64,000 nucleotides of DNA from JACCZX01 sp963729165 (GTDB lineage: Bacteria; Pseudomonadota; Gammaproteobacteria; Burkholderiales; Burkholderiaceae_F): assembly GCA_963729165.1 (NCBI GenBank), contig CAVSMM010000010.1:248001-312000 (forward strand). Direction: 5' to 3'. Below the pieces are notes generated by a model. The model ran no database searches, was not told the DNA's origin, and saw only the letters and a program-made list of their open reading frames with translations. Shown piece by piece: positions 37,675-47,244 of the stretch; the stretch's first letter is position 1, and each line of letters starts with the position of its first letter. The position numbers were made by a program, and so were the translations under genes.

Positions 37675-39488
37675 TACTTGTCGTCTACCTGCAGGATGGC
37701 CAAAAATGCCTCCTGCGGAATCTCAACCGTGCCGACCTGCTTCATCCGTTTCTTCCCCGCTTTCTGCTTCTCGAGCAGTTTTTTCTTGCGTGTGATGTCG
37801 CCGCCGTAGCACTTCGCAAGAACGTTCTTGCGCAGCGCCTTGACGTTTTCGCGCGCGATGATGTTGGCGCCAATGGCAGCCTGAATCGCGACGTCGTACA
37901 TCTGCCGCGGGATCAGCTGGCGCATCTTCGCTGCAATCTCGCGGCCGCGATACGGTGCATTGACCCGATGGACAATCGCAGAAAGCGCGTCGACGCGGTC
38001 ACCGTTGATCAGCATGTCGACCCTGACGACGTCGGCCGAGCGGTACTCCTTGAACGCGTAGTCCATCGAAGCGTAGCCGCGCGAAACCGACTTAAGACGA
38101 TCGAAGAAATCGAGCACGATTTCCGCCAGCGGCAGATCGTAGGTCAGATGCACCTGCCGCCCGTGATACGCCATGTTGGTCTGCACGCCGCGCTTGCCGG
38201 TGGCGAGCGTGATCACCGGCCCTACATATTCTTGCGGTACGAAGATCGTGACGCTGACGATCGGCTCGCGAATCTCCTCGATACGTGCCGGATCGGGCAA
38301 CTTCGACGGATTCTCGACCGATAGCACCGTGCCATCGCGCAGCACGACTTCGTACACCACTGACGGCGCAGTTGTAATGAGCGCCATGTCGTATTCGCGC
38401 TCAAGCCGCTCCTGCACGATGTCCATGTGCAGCAAGCCGAGAAATCCGGCACGGAAGCCGAAACCCAGCGCCTGCGAGACCTCGGGCTCGAAGTGCAGCG
38501 CCGAGTCGTTCAGCTGCAGTTTGGTCAGCGCATCGCGCAGCGCTTCGTATTGATTGGCCTCGACCGGAAACAAGCCTGCGAATACCTGCGGCTTCGCTTC
38601 CTTGAACCCCGGCAGCGGCAGCGCCGCAGGCTTTGCGGCAAGCGTGATCGTGTCGCCGACGTGCGCATCGCGCAGCTCCTTGATGCCCGCGATGACGAAG
38701 CCCACGGCGCCGGCGGAAAGCTCATCGCGCGCACGCGACTTCGGCGTGAACACCCCGACCTGTTCGACCAGATGCGTGGCACCGCTCGCCATCAGCAGAA
38801 TCTTGTCGCGCGGCCGCAGGACGCCGTTGAACACCCGAACCAGCACGACCACGCCGACGTAGTTGTCAAACCACGAGTCGATGATCAGAGCCTGCAGCGG
38901 TGCTACTGCGTCGCCCTTCGGCGGAGGAACGCGCTCGATAATGCGCTGCAGAATCTCATCGATACCCTGCCCGGTCTTGGCGCTGATGCGAATGGCATCG
39001 GTGGCATCGAGACCGATCACGTCTTCGATCTCGGCCGCAGCGTCGTCGGGATTCGCCGAGGGCAGATCCATCTTGTTCAGCACCGGCAGCACTTCGACGC
39101 CGAGCTCCAGCGCTGTGTAGCAATTGGCCACCGTTTGCGCCTCGACTCCCTGCGTGGCGTCGACAACCAGTAAAGCGCCTTCGCAGGCCGATAGCGACCG
39201 GCTCACTTCGTACGAGAAATCAACGTGGCCGGGCGTGTCGATCAGGTTCAGGTTGTATTTGCCGCCGTCGGCCGCTGTGTATTCGAGCGCCGCGGTTTGC
39301 GCCTTGATCGTGATTCCTCGCTCGCGCTCCAGGTCCATCGAGTCGAGCACCTGCGCTTCCATTTCGCGATCGCTCAAGCCACCGCAGCGCTGAATCAGCC
39401 GGTCTGCCAGCGTCGATTTGCCGTGGTCGATATGCGCGATGATCGAGAAGTTGCGGATGTGCTGCATGCGGTCCAATAGAGCCGGCAA
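37674..39488 (-). CDS. lepA: Elongation factor 4 (LepA)
   Basis: Ribosome-associated GTPase that acts on stalled or back-translocating ribosomes. The intact 604-residue protein shows G1 AHIDHGKSTLADRL (residues 17-30), the switch ERGITIKAQTAAL, G3 DTPGHVDFSYEVSRSL, and G4 NKMDLPSANPD. The LepA-specific C-terminal region includes YASMDYAFKEYRSADVVRVDMLINGDRVDALS and a basic tail with AKCYGGDITRKKKLLEKQKAGKKRMKQVG. It begins the lepA-lepB run and is preceded by a strong terminator for the sigma-E operon. Confidence 0.97.
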   Translation of the reverse strand: MPALLDRMQHIRNFSIIAHIDHGKSTLADRLIQRCGGLSDREMEAQVLDSMDLERERGITIKAQTAALEYTAADGGKYNLNLIDTPGHVDFSYEVSRSLSACEGALLVVDATQGVEAQTVANCYTALELGVEVLPVLNKMDLPSANPDDAAAEIEDVIGLDATDAIRISAKTGQGIDEILQRIIERVPPPKGDAVAPLQALIIDSWFDNYVGVVVLVRVFNGVLRPRDKILLMASGATHLVEQVGVFTPKSRARDELSAGAVGFVIAGIKELRDAHVGDTITLAAKPAALPLPGFKEAKPQVFAGLFPVEANQYEALRDALTKLQLNDSALHFEPEVSQALGFGFRAGFLGLLHMDIVQERLEREYDMALITTAPSVVYEVVLRDGTVLSVENPSKLPDPARIEEIREPIVSVTIFVPQEYVGPVITLATGKRGVQTNMAYHGRQVHLTYDLPLAEIVLDFFDRLKSVSRGYASMDYAFKEYRSADVVRVDMLINGDRVDALSAIVHRVNAPYRGREIAAKMRQLIPRQMYDVAIQAAIGANIIARENVKALRKNVLAKCYGGDITRKKKLLEKQKAGKKRMKQVGTVEIPQEAFLAILQVDDK

Positions 39489-39489
39489 G

Positions 39490-39520
39490 AAAAAGGGGGT
39501 GGCCGTTAAGACACCCCCTT
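39490..39520 (-). terminator. Rho-independent terminator after mucD
   Basis: On the minus strand a perfect 9-bp stem AAGGGGGTG/CACCCCCTT with a 10-base loop is followed by a run of T residues. It lies between the mucD stop and the lepA start and should end the rpoE-rseA-mucB-mucD transcript. It is the best terminator in the window. Confidence 0.85.
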
Positions 39521-39576
39521 GTCGGTGTTGGGCGCGGATTTTACCGCGCTGCGGCAGCGCTAAGTGATCCGCCGTA

Positions 39577-41068
39577 CTATCGGCGAATGATCACGAAGCG
39601 CGTCGCGTCGCCGCGACGGACCAGTACCGCCACATCGCGTTTCGGATCCAGTTTGGCCACGGCATCGTTGAATTGCTTGGCGTTTTGAACATCAACGTTG
39701 TTCAGCTGCAGGATCAGGTCGCCAGTGCGAACGCCGGACGCTGCAGCCAACCCTTCGGCGCCGTCGACCTGTACGCCTCCGCGCAAACCAAGTTCCTTCA
39801 GCCGCTCGGCCGGGATATCGGAAACCGCAAGGCCGAGGACGTTGGCTGCTGCGCCCGGTTTCGGCGCATCCGGCCCGCGAGCGGCGGCGACGCGCTCCGC
39901 CGGCAATTCAACCACCGTGATCGGCAGCTCGCGTTGGCTTCCTTTGCGAAACACCGTCATGTTCACCGCCGAGCCCGGCTTCGTGCTGCCGACGACTCGC
40001 GGCAGATCGCTGGCGCGCTCGATCGCGCGACCGTCGAACCGCAGAATCACATCGCCGGCCTCGACTCCGGCCTTTTGCGCCGGACCGTCTTTGTCGACGC
40101 TGGTCACCACGGCGCCTTGTGGTTTCGCAAGGCCGATCGCGGTCGCCACCTCGCGCGAAACAGCCTCGATACCGACGCCGATCCTGCCGCGAATCACGCG
40201 ACCCGACGTGCGCAACTGCTGCTGCACGTTGTTCGCCTCATCGATCGGAATTGCAAACGAGATGCCGTTGTACGCACCCGAGGTGGTGAAGATCTGCGAG
40301 TTAATGCCGACCACTTCTCCGCGCATGTTGATCAGCGGGCCCCCCGAGTTGCCTGGATTAACCGCCACGTCGGTCTGAATGAACGGCAGGAAATCTCCGG
40401 TGTCGCGCGACTTGGCGCTGACGATGCCGGCGGTGACCGTGTTCTCAAGTCCGAAAGGCGACCCGATCGCGATAACCCATTCGCCGACTCGCAACTTGTT
40501 CGGATCTCCAATGCGCACCGCAGGCAGAGCCGGTCGCTTCGATTTTGACAAGTGCCACGTCGGTACGCGTGTCGGCGCCAATCAACTTGGCCTTGAACTC
40601 GCGACGATCAGAAGTCGTCACCGTGATGTCGTCTGCCCCGCGCACGACGTGTGCGTTGGTCATCACGTAACCATCCGGCGAAAGGATGAACCCAGAGCCG
40701 AGCCCACGCGGAACATCGCGCCTCGGCGCCGGCTGTTGCGGGACCCTGGCGTGGCTGCGGTTGCTGCGGCGGGTTCGGGAAAAAGCGCCGGAAGAACTCG
40801 AACATCGGATCGTTCTCATCGATGTCCGGAAACGGCAGCGCGCTCTGGCCCGTGCGCCGGCGCGCGCCGTGGTGCGAATACCAACAACCGCCGGTCCCGC
40901 ACGATCGGCCAGATCGGCGAAGTCGGCAACACCTGCGTCGGCGCGGAGCCGACAGTTGGGCTGCGCCGACACGTCCGCAGTGAACTGCGGCACCGACGTC
41001 ATCGCCAACGCCCCGAGCGCCAGGGCGAAAACAGCGGCAGCCAACCTGCCGAATTTGCCAGTCATCAT
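39577..41068 (-). CDS. mucD: Periplasmic serine endoprotease, DegP/MucD type (frameshifted)
   Basis: HtrA-family protease/chaperone for damaged envelope proteins. A signal peptide begins the protein (MMTGKFGRLAAAVFALALGALAMTS...VSA). The catalytic triad is visible: His in NAHVVRGADD, Asp in RTDVALVKI, and Ser in DVAVNPGNSGGPL. Two PDZ domains follow (RGRIGVGIEAVSREVATAIGL... and VLGLAVSDIPAERLKELGL...), ending RRGDATRFVIIRR. Cancelling shifts around 40855 and 40730 garble the linker before the protease domain (it should contain MFEFFRRFFPNPP), and another lies near 40535. Reassembled length is about 497 residues. Last gene of the sigma-E operon. Confidence 0.93.
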
Positions 41069-41100
41069 GCTTTGTCCTCTAAAGAAAGATTGGTGCGCGA

Positions 41101-42141
41101 CTATCGCGTACCGCGAAATTCGACCGACCCTGCAACCGAACGCACCGTCGATGGCGGCACTTCACCCACGACGGTCACCAGCGAGTCGCCCACCCGGCGT
41201 GAAAACGCCGAGGTGGGTCCATGCATCTGCAACGCATCACCGGACGGCATCTGCGAAGCGGTGCCAGGTCCAGATAACGAGCGAATGCGGCTCGATAAAA
41301 ACAGAGACCGTCGCGAGCCCGTCCGAAAACACGGCTTGCATCGCGTCGGATCCTCCGATGCGGCGCGCGACCTCGCGCGTCTTGCGAAATCCTGCGGGTG
41401 CAGGCACCAGCCACCCGTGCTGCGATAGATCGGCTTTGCGATAGTCACTGCGTTCGATCGACCAACCTTCAGTCGACCATGACGGGCCGCAGCTTCGCAC
41501 GATCGATTTTCTCGCCGATGCGAACATCGGTAAACGCAATCTGCTCGATCACTTCGCGCCGCTCATTAAGTGTCTGCGCACGAAGCAGCAGTCCACTCGC
41601 GCGATCCGACCCACAACCGGTAGCCATAGCGCGCACTATCTTTGGGCTCGAGCGTCAGCATTTGGCATTCGATGCCGGCGACACGCTCGATATCGCCCAA
41701 CTTCAGCGTATAGCGCTCAAGAATCTCTTCCGGTGATGCACTGGAAAGTCCCGGAAACGATTCGTCGACATTGCGATGTTCAACGACGATGCGACGCGTT
41801 TCTGGAATGAAGCATTGCACCTGGTCGCTGGCATCAGAGCGGCGCCGAATGTATTCGCGCGGCTTGCCGTCGAGCGTCTGGATACGCTCGTGAGACTGCG
41901 TGCCGTCGAACAGATGCGTGATCCGCGACGAGCGCATCTCGCCACTCGACTGATAAACGACCGTACCCTGATAGTTGACACGCTGCGCGGCGTGACGCAC
42001 CGCCTGTATCCACTGCACGTCAGTGCGTGCGCGTGACGACTCCTGCGCAATAGTCAGCGCTTCCGACAGCGCACCCGCTGCAACGACCAGCGTGCTCGCG
42101 AGCCCGCGCATGCGGTCTGCCGAACTTCGACTTGCTCTCAA
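41101..42141 (-). CDS. mucB: Sigma-E regulatory protein MucB/RseB (frameshifted)
   Basis: Periplasmic protein that binds RseA and shields it from proteolysis, sensing lipids or lipopolysaccharide. The N-terminus appears to hold a signal segment (LASTLVVAAGALSEALTIA). The first LolA-like domain includes AAQRVNYQGTVVYQSSGEMRSSRITHLFDG and GKPREYIRR...CFIPETRRIVVEHR. Shifts near 41580 and 41290 lead into REVIEQIAFTDVRIGEKIDRAKLRPSW, GWLVPAPAGFRKTREVARR, and a C-terminus MHGPTSAFSRRVGDSLVTVVGEVPPSTVRSVAGSVEF. Reassembled length is about 345 residues, the family norm. It lies between rseA and mucD. Confidence 0.9.
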
Positions 42142-42159
42142 ACCGACAGCCTGCCACGA

Positions 42160-42733
42160 TCAACGATCCTCAACTGACCGCAAATAGACCGTCGCGCGCG
42201 GAACCACCGAATTGCCGGTCAATTCGCGATGCGCTGCCAGGTACGGATTGAACGAGGGGCTGAGCCCGCGCGCATTAACAATCGTCGGCAGCGATTTCTG
42301 AGCAGCCACCTCCACGGCGGCGGGAGGTGAACTCTTGGCGATCGAAACCGTCTCGGGCGCTCGCATCAACGGTACCGCGACGAACGCAACCGCGGCTGCC
42401 GAAGCGGCCACCGCGAGCCCTGGCATCCAGTAGCGGCGCATCCCCGATGCACCACGCGCGGCACGCGGCGCCAACACTGTAGGCTCGGCTGGCAATGACG
42501 GTCGCAACACGTGAACAGAAATCCACCGTGTCCAACGCGGCAACTTCTTCGGATCGCAGTGCGTCGCCGGCGCGATGCAGCTCATGCCAATGACGACGCA
42601 GCGCCGGGTCTGCGCACACCGCGGCAATCGCCGCCGCCGCTTCGCTTCGATCCATCTCGCCATCGAGCAAGATCGAAATGCGCTCGACCGTCAACGTAGC
42701 CGTCATCTGATTCTCTGCAGTTTGCTTGATCAT
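42160..42733 (-). CDS. rseA: Anti-sigma-E factor RseA/MucA (frameshifted)
   Basis: Single-pass inner membrane anti-sigma factor. The cytoplasmic domain is MTATLTVERISILLDGEMDRSEAAAAIAAVCADPALRRHWHELHRAGDALRS, matching the RseA N-terminal fold that clamps RpoE. A shift near 42510 leads to LRPSLPAEPTVLAP and then the membrane helix MPGLAVAASAAAVAFVAVPLM. The periplasmic tail ends LSPSFNPYLAAHRELTGNSVV...YLRSVEDR. The ATG at 42733 gives ten extra residues; the second ATG at 42706 is equally plausible. Length is about 190 residues. It follows rpoE by four bases. Confidence 0.87.
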
Positions 42734-42737
42734 GCAT

Positions 42738-43337
42738 TCACCAGCGCTTGTCCTTCGCTATGTCCAAAATCGGCCTCAACTCCAGCGCGATCGCTTCGCG
42801 AGCGCGAAAAATACGCGATCGCACCGTGCCGATTGGACACTGCATCGACTCGGCAATTTCCTCGTAACTCAACCCTTCCAATTCACGCAGCACAATTGCC
42901 GTCCGTAAATCTTCCGGCAACTGGTCAATCGCCCGGTTGACCGCCTCACCGACCTGCTTCGTCACCAGCATCGAATCCGGCGTGTTCAGGTCTCTTAGGT
43001 GGTCGCCGTCGTCAAAAGTTTCCGCATCTTCGACATCGGCCTGCGTCGAAGTCGGCGCGCGCCGCCCCTGCGAGACCAGATAATTCTTGGCGGTATTGAT
43101 GGCGATTCGATACAGCCACGTATAAAAAGCACTGTCGCCGCGAAAGTTCGGCAGCGCCCGGTACGCCTTGACGAAAGCCTCCTGCGCCACGTCTTCGATC
43201 TCCGCCGAGTCGCGTATCAGGCGCGAAAGCAGCCGGAAGATCTTGCGTTGATACTTGACGACCAGCAGGTCGAACGCGGCTTTGTCGCCGCGCTGTACGC
43301 GCTCGACCAACTGCTGATCGATCTCCCGATCAGACAT
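42738..43337 (-). CDS. rpoE: RNA polymerase sigma factor RpoE
   Basis: ECF sigma factor for the envelope stress response. The 199-residue sequence is intact: region 2 (DLLVVKYQRKIFRLLSRLIRDSAEIEDVAQEAFVKAYRALPNFRGDSAFYTWLYRIAINTAKNYL, about residues 24-88) and region 4 (LPEDLRTAIVLRELEGLSYEEIAESMQCPIGTVRSRIFRAREAI, about 140-183). It is essentially the AlgU/RpoE form of beta- and gammaproteobacteria. The downstream rseA, mucB and mucD supply its anti-sigma factor, sensor and main effector protease. No sigma-E-type promoter was identified by eye upstream. Confidence 0.97.
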   Translation of the reverse strand: MSDREIDQQLVERVQRGDKAAFDLLVVKYQRKIFRLLSRLIRDSAEIEDVAQEAFVKAYRALPNFRGDSAFYTWLYRIAINTAKNYLVSQGRRAPTSTQADVEDAETFDDGDHLRDLNTPDSMLVTKQVGEAVNRAIDQLPEDLRTAIVLRELEGLSYEEIAESMQCPIGTVRSRIFRAREAIALELRPILDIAKDKRW

Positions 43338-43352
43338 GCTGCCAGCCTCGCC

Positions 43353-43844
43353 TCACACCGTGCACGCGTTACTGATCCGCGAATTGGCACGGTTACTTGG
43401 TTGTTTCCCTCGGTCGTTGCTTGGCATTGCCCTTCCCCAGCGTAAGTGGACCCAGAGCTGCCGATAGGTCGATTGCGGCAGCGAATCCGGCCAGATTGCT
43501 ACCAACATGGTGCCGCGCCGCAAGCTTATCAACCAGGGTGAGGCGAAGGCCACTTGAACAGCTGACAGACAGCTCCGAGTCCGGTGCATTGCGCTCGCGC
43601 AGCATGACTTGCCCCAGCGACGAAACGCCAACCTCGAACTGCCGGCTGCTGCGCCTTCGCATCACGACCCAGGCGCCCAGACCGCCTGCACCCGCCAATA
43701 AAACAGGAATCGGGTTAAATGGATCGGAGAGGAAAGCTGCGGCGAGCGAGCGCGGCGCACGAAGATGAGCGCAATGGCGACGGCCACCCGCCGCCATTGG
43801 CGTGCGCGCGATGACGGCTGCAGCGTGGTCCATGGCACCAGCAA
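43353..43844 (-). CDS. YgfX-like small membrane protein (frameshifted)
   Basis: Lies between fabF and rpoE, where betaproteobacteria usually encode a short hypothetical protein. Reading across frames gives VPWTTLQPSSRARQWRRVAVAIAL, then LLAGAGGLGAWVVMRRRSSRQFEVGVSSLGQVMLRERN, then ASPWLISLRRGTMLVAIWPDSLPQSTYRQLWVHLRWGR. The arrangement of a hydrophobic N-terminal hairpin, a basic turn, and a final RRL.VHLRW-like helix resembles YgfX (CptA). Shifts fall near 43770 and 43560. The start (TTG 43844 or GTG 43838) and stop are approximate. Function is unknown; the YgfX comparison is by pattern only. Confidence 0.6.
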
Positions 43845-43849
43845 AGTCG

Positions 43850-45082
43850 CTAGATCCGCTTGAACACCAGCGTGCCGTTGGTGCCGCCGAACCCAAACGA
43901 GTTCTTCATCGCGACGTCGATGCGCATGTTGCGCGCAGTGTTGGCGCAGTAATCAAGATCGCACTCGGGATCCTGGTTGAAGATATTGATCGTTGGCGGT
44001 GAAACTTGATGGTGCAGCGCCAGTGCCGTCACGACCGACTCGATGCCGCCCGCGCCGCCGAGCAAGTGTCCGGTCATCGACTTGGTCGAGTTAACGACCA
44101 GATTGCGCGCGGCCTCTCCGAGCGCTGCCTTAATCGCCTTCGTTTCGTTGATATCGCCCAGCGGAGTCGACGTGCCATGCGCGTTTAGATAGTGAATTTC
44201 GTCGGCGTTGATTCGCGCGCTGCGCAACGCGGCAATCATGCAGCGGCGCGGTCCGTTCATATCGGGCGCGGTCATGTGGTACGCATCCGCGCTCATGCCG
44301 AATCCGACCAACTCGCAATAAATGCGAGCGCCTCGGCGCTTCGCGTGCTCGTACTCTTCGAGCACCATGATCCCCGCGCCCTCGCCCATCACGAATCCGT
44401 CGCGATCCCGGTCGAATGGCCGGCTCGCGGTCGTGGGGTCGTCGTTGCGAGTCGAAAGCGCCTTCATCGAATCGAACCCGCCGATGCCGAGCGGCGAGAT
44501 GGTCGATTCGGATCCGCCCGCCAGCATGACGTCCGCATCGTCGTGCTCGATCATGCGGCCTGCGTCGCCAATCGAGTGCAGCCCGGTCGTGCACGCGGTC
44601 ACGATCGCCAGGTTGGGGCCCTGCAGGCCGTACTGGATCGACACCGTGCCGGCAATCATGTTGCTGATCGAGCCCGGGATCAGAAACGGCGATACGCGGC
44701 GCGGACCGCGGTTCATCAGCTCGGTGTGGTTGTCTTCGATCATCGGCAGCCCGCCGATGCCCGAGCCGATCACGCATCCGATCCGCTCGCGGTTCGCGTC
44801 AGAGATTTCAAGCCCCGAATCCTTGATCGCTTGCGCCGACGCCGCGACACCGTAATGGATGAAGGTATCGAGGCGCCGCGCTTCCTTCGGCGGCATGTAC
44901 TGCGCGACGTCGAATCCTTTGACCTCGCCGGCGATGCGGCACTGCAGGCCAGTCGTATCGAAGCGCGTGATGCGATCGATACCGGAGCGCCCGGCCAGCA
45001 TCGCTTCCCACGCTGTTGCAACGTCGTTACCGACCGGGCACACCATGCCGAGGCCGGTGGCCACTACACGGCGGTGTTGCAA
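43850..45082 (-). CDS. fabF: 3-oxoacyl-[acyl-carrier-protein] synthase II
   Basis: Elongating condensing enzyme of type II fatty acid synthesis. The intact 410-residue protein has the N-terminal RRVVATGLGMVCPVGNDV, the nucleophilic cysteine in VTACTTGLHSIGDA (about 163), the first catalytic histidine in LNAHGTSTPLGDINE (about 302), the lysine in NSTKSMTGHLLGGAGG with the second histidine, and NSFGFGGTNGTLVF at the end. It is the last gene of the plsX-fabH-fabD-fabG-acpP-fabF series, 36 bases after acpP. Confidence 0.96.
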   Translation of the reverse strand: MQHRRVVATGLGMVCPVGNDVATAWEAMLAGRSGIDRITRFDTTGLQCRIAGEVKGFDVAQYMPPKEARRLDTFIHYGVAASAQAIKDSGLEISDANRERIGCVIGSGIGGLPMIEDNHTELMNRGPRRVSPFLIPGSISNMIAGTVSIQYGLQGPNLAIVTACTTGLHSIGDAGRMIEHDDADVMLAGGSESTISPLGIGGFDSMKALSTRNDDPTTASRPFDRDRDGFVMGEGAGIMVLEEYEHAKRRGARIYCELVGFGMSADAYHMTAPDMNGPRRCMIAALRSARINADEIHYLNAHGTSTPLGDINETKAIKAALGEAARNLVVNSTKSMTGHLLGGAGGIESVVTALALHHQVSPPTINIFNQDPECDLDYCANTARNMRIDVAMKNSFGFGGTNGTLVFKRI

Positions 45083-45118
45083 GGTGTTTTCCGGGATTGG
45101 TAAAGCGGATGAAGAAGG

Positions 45119-45358
45119 TCAGACCTTCTGATGCGAATTGATGTAGTCGATCGCCTGCTGGACCGTACGAATTTTCTCGGCTTCTTCGTCCGGGATTTCG
45201 CACTCGAACTCGTCTTCGAGCGCCATGACGAGCTCGACCGTGTCAAGTGAGTCCGCGCCAAGGTCTTCGACAAACGCCGATTCGATTTTGATATCGGCTT
45301 CGTTGACGCCCAGTTGCTCGGCGACAATCTTCTTGACTCGTTGTTCGATGTTTTCCAT
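45119..45358 (-). CDS. acpP: Acyl carrier protein
   Basis: 79-residue acidic carrier of growing acyl chains. The phosphopantetheine-attachment serine lies in VEDLGADSLDTVELVMALE (Ser38 region), and the family ends ...IRTVQQAIDYINSH. Intact. A strong GGAGGAG ribosome site lies about five bases before the start, fitting a very highly expressed gene. Its activating enzyme AcpS is encoded at 32.7 kb. A gap of about 180 bases upstream separates it from fabG and may hold an additional promoter. Confidence 0.97.
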   Translation of the reverse strand: MENIEQRVKKIVAEQLGVNEADIKIESAFVEDLGADSLDTVELVMALEDEFECEIPDEEAEKIRTVQQAIDYINSHQKV

Positions 45359-45539
45359 TCACTCCTCCAGAGCAAAAAAGCGCGCGAATTCTAACAGCCT
45401 GATGCAAAACTACCGCGCACCCCGATCTTGCGTCTGCGGTGTCGCCGTGCTTTTGATGCGCGTACCTCGCGTGCGCCTCCGCTCCTCGACGCTCATTTTT
45501 TTTGCAAATTCGTCAGGCCCGCTCGCTGCGTCTTGCATT
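45359..45539 (-). promoter_or_regulatory. fabG-acpP intergenic region, probable acpP leader
   Basis: 181 bases. It contains a TAGAAT-like -10 candidate about 45 bases before acpP without a good -35, and the strong acpP ribosome site. A 42-codon open frame (45538 down to 45410) begins one base after the fabG stop and encodes a Lys/Arg-rich peptide, MQDAASGPDEFAKKMSVEE and onward; it has no ribosome site and may be chance. Confidence 0.35.
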
Positions 45540-46301
45540 TCATGCCATGTACATGCCGCCGTTGACGTGAATCGTCGCCCCTGAAATGTACGCCGCTGCC
45601 GCAGATGCGAGAAAAACGACCGCCGCGGCCACTTCCTCCGCATCACCCAGCCGGCCGAGAGGGACCTGCGCCAAAAGCGACCGAGTTTGCTCGTCGGTCA
45701 GCTCGCGCGTCATGTCGGTGTCGATAAATCCGGGGGCGATGCAGTTGACGGTGATATTGCGGCTTCCGAGCTCGCGCGCCAGCGCACGCGTCATGCCTGC
45801 GACGCCGGCCTTCGCCGCCGCGTAATTGGCCTGGCCGGCGTTCCCGCTGGCTCCCACTACAGACGTAATGTTGATGATGCGACCCTGACGCGCCTTCATC
45901 ATGCCGCGCAACACCGCGCGCGACAGTCGAAAAACGGCCGACAGATTGGTGTCGATCACCGCTGCCCAATCATCGTCCTTCATGCGCATCGCCAGCGTAT
46001 CGCGCGTAATGCCGGCGTTGTTCACGAGCACAGAAAGCTTGCCGTGCTCTTTGCCTATCGCGTCGATCAGCGCATCGCCGGCCGCTACATCGCGCACATC
46101 GAGCACCGCACCACGGCCGCCGGCAGCGATTCCAGCAAGCCGCTGCGAGATTTGATCGGCCCCGCCCTGCGACGTTGCAGTGCCAATGACGATCGCGCCT
46201 GCACGTGCAAGGTGATCGGCAATCGCTTGACCGATTCCGCGCGACGCTCCGGTGACCAGCGCAACTTCGCCTCGCAGACAGTCCGGCGAGAACACATTCA
46301 T
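45540..46301 (-). CDS. fabG: 3-oxoacyl-[acyl-carrier-protein] reductase
   Basis: NADPH-dependent short-chain dehydrogenase performing the first reduction in fatty acid elongation. The start at 46301 (MNVFSPDCLRGEVALVTGASRGIGQAIADHL) overlaps fabD as ATGA. The TGASRGIG cofactor loop, LVNNAGITRD, the catalytic serine in NITSVVGASGNAGQANYAAAKAG with YxxxK, and the C-terminal YISGATIHVNGGMYMA are all present. 253 residues, intact. The C-terminal VNGGMYM is the FabG signature that separates it from other dehydrogenases. Confidence 0.96.
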   Translation of the reverse strand: MNVFSPDCLRGEVALVTGASRGIGQAIADHLARAGAIVIGTATSQGGADQISQRLAGIAAGGRGAVLDVRDVAAGDALIDAIGKEHGKLSVLVNNAGITRDTLAMRMKDDDWAAVIDTNLSAVFRLSRAVLRGMMKARQGRIINITSVVGASGNAGQANYAAAKAGVAGMTRALARELGSRNITVNCIAPGFIDTDMTRELTDEQTRSLLAQVPLGRLGDAEEVAAAVVFLASAAAAYISGATIHVNGGMYMA

Positions 46302-47232
46302 CGCGACAAGCACGGCCAGCGTGCTGGCAGCGTCGCCGCGTCATTGACGACGAGGCTTTCAAGGCCGGGAACGATTCGCTTCGTCAAACCCGACAGCACG
46401 CGTCCCGGGCCACATTCGACCACGTGCGTCACGCCAAGCTCACTCATCTTGCGAATGGTGTCGGACCAGCGCACGGGCTTTGCCGCCTGCCGTGCCAGTG
46501 CATCGGCGATACGCGAGGGCTCCGATTCGATCGATACATCGACGTTGTTGATCAAATCGATGCGCGGCTCCTTGAGCGTGGCCTGCGTCAGCCGCTCTCG
46601 CAGACGATCGCTCGCGGGCTGCAGCAGCGACGAATGAAAGGGAGCCGACACCGAAAGCGGCACGGCTCGCTTGGCGCCGAGGCGCTTCGCGATCTCGCAC
46701 GCGCGCTGGACTGCTGCCGAATGGCCGGCAATGACAACCTGCGATGGCGCGTTGAAGTTGACCGCCTCGACGACCTCGCCTTGCGCAGCCTCGTTGCATG
46801 CCTGTCGCACCATGCTCGTCGGGCAGACCCAGAATCGCGGCCATCGAACCGATGCCGACCGGAACCGCGTCCTGCATCGCCTGCGCCCGAAATCGAACCA
46901 ACCGCACGGCGTCTTCGAGCTCGAATGCGCCTGCCGCCACGAGCGCGGTGTATTCGCCCAGACTATGGCCGGCGACGATCGACGGGCTCGGCACCGCCTG
47001 CTGCGCGCCATGCAGCGTAAATCGCATAGCCTGCAGTCAACAGCGCCGGTTGAGTGTTGATGGTCAAGTTCAGATCTTCGGCGGGGCCGCCTTCGATCAG
47101 CGCGCCGATGTTCTGGCCAAGGGCACTCGATGCACGCGTCACAACCGATTGAACCGCCGCGTTGTCACGAAACGAGTCGAGCATGCCGACCGACTGCGAG
47201 CCTTGTCCGGGAAACACGAAAGCGAGTTTCAT
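46298..47232 (-). CDS. fabD: Malonyl-CoA:ACP transacylase (frameshifted)
   Basis: Loads malonyl groups onto ACP. The N-terminus MKLAFVFPGQGSQSVGML and INTQPALLTAGYA are in one frame. A shift near 47020 leads into the nucleophile elbow VAGHSLGEYTALVAAGAF and the arginine-bearing VRLVRFRAQAMQDAVP, and another near 46815 into GEVVEAVNFNAPSQVVIAGH, VPLSVSAPFHSSLL (catalytic histidine) and HVVECGPGRVLSGL. Reassembled length is about 311 residues. It overlaps fabG by four bases and follows fabH by 12. Confidence 0.94.
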
Positions 47233-47244
47233 GTGACTCCGGCT

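Noticed and set aside
43850..45082. Unusual residues around the FabF active-site cysteine (TACTTGLHS)
   Set aside because: Similar TACTTG sequences occur in ordinary proteobacterial FabF, and all catalytic residues are present.
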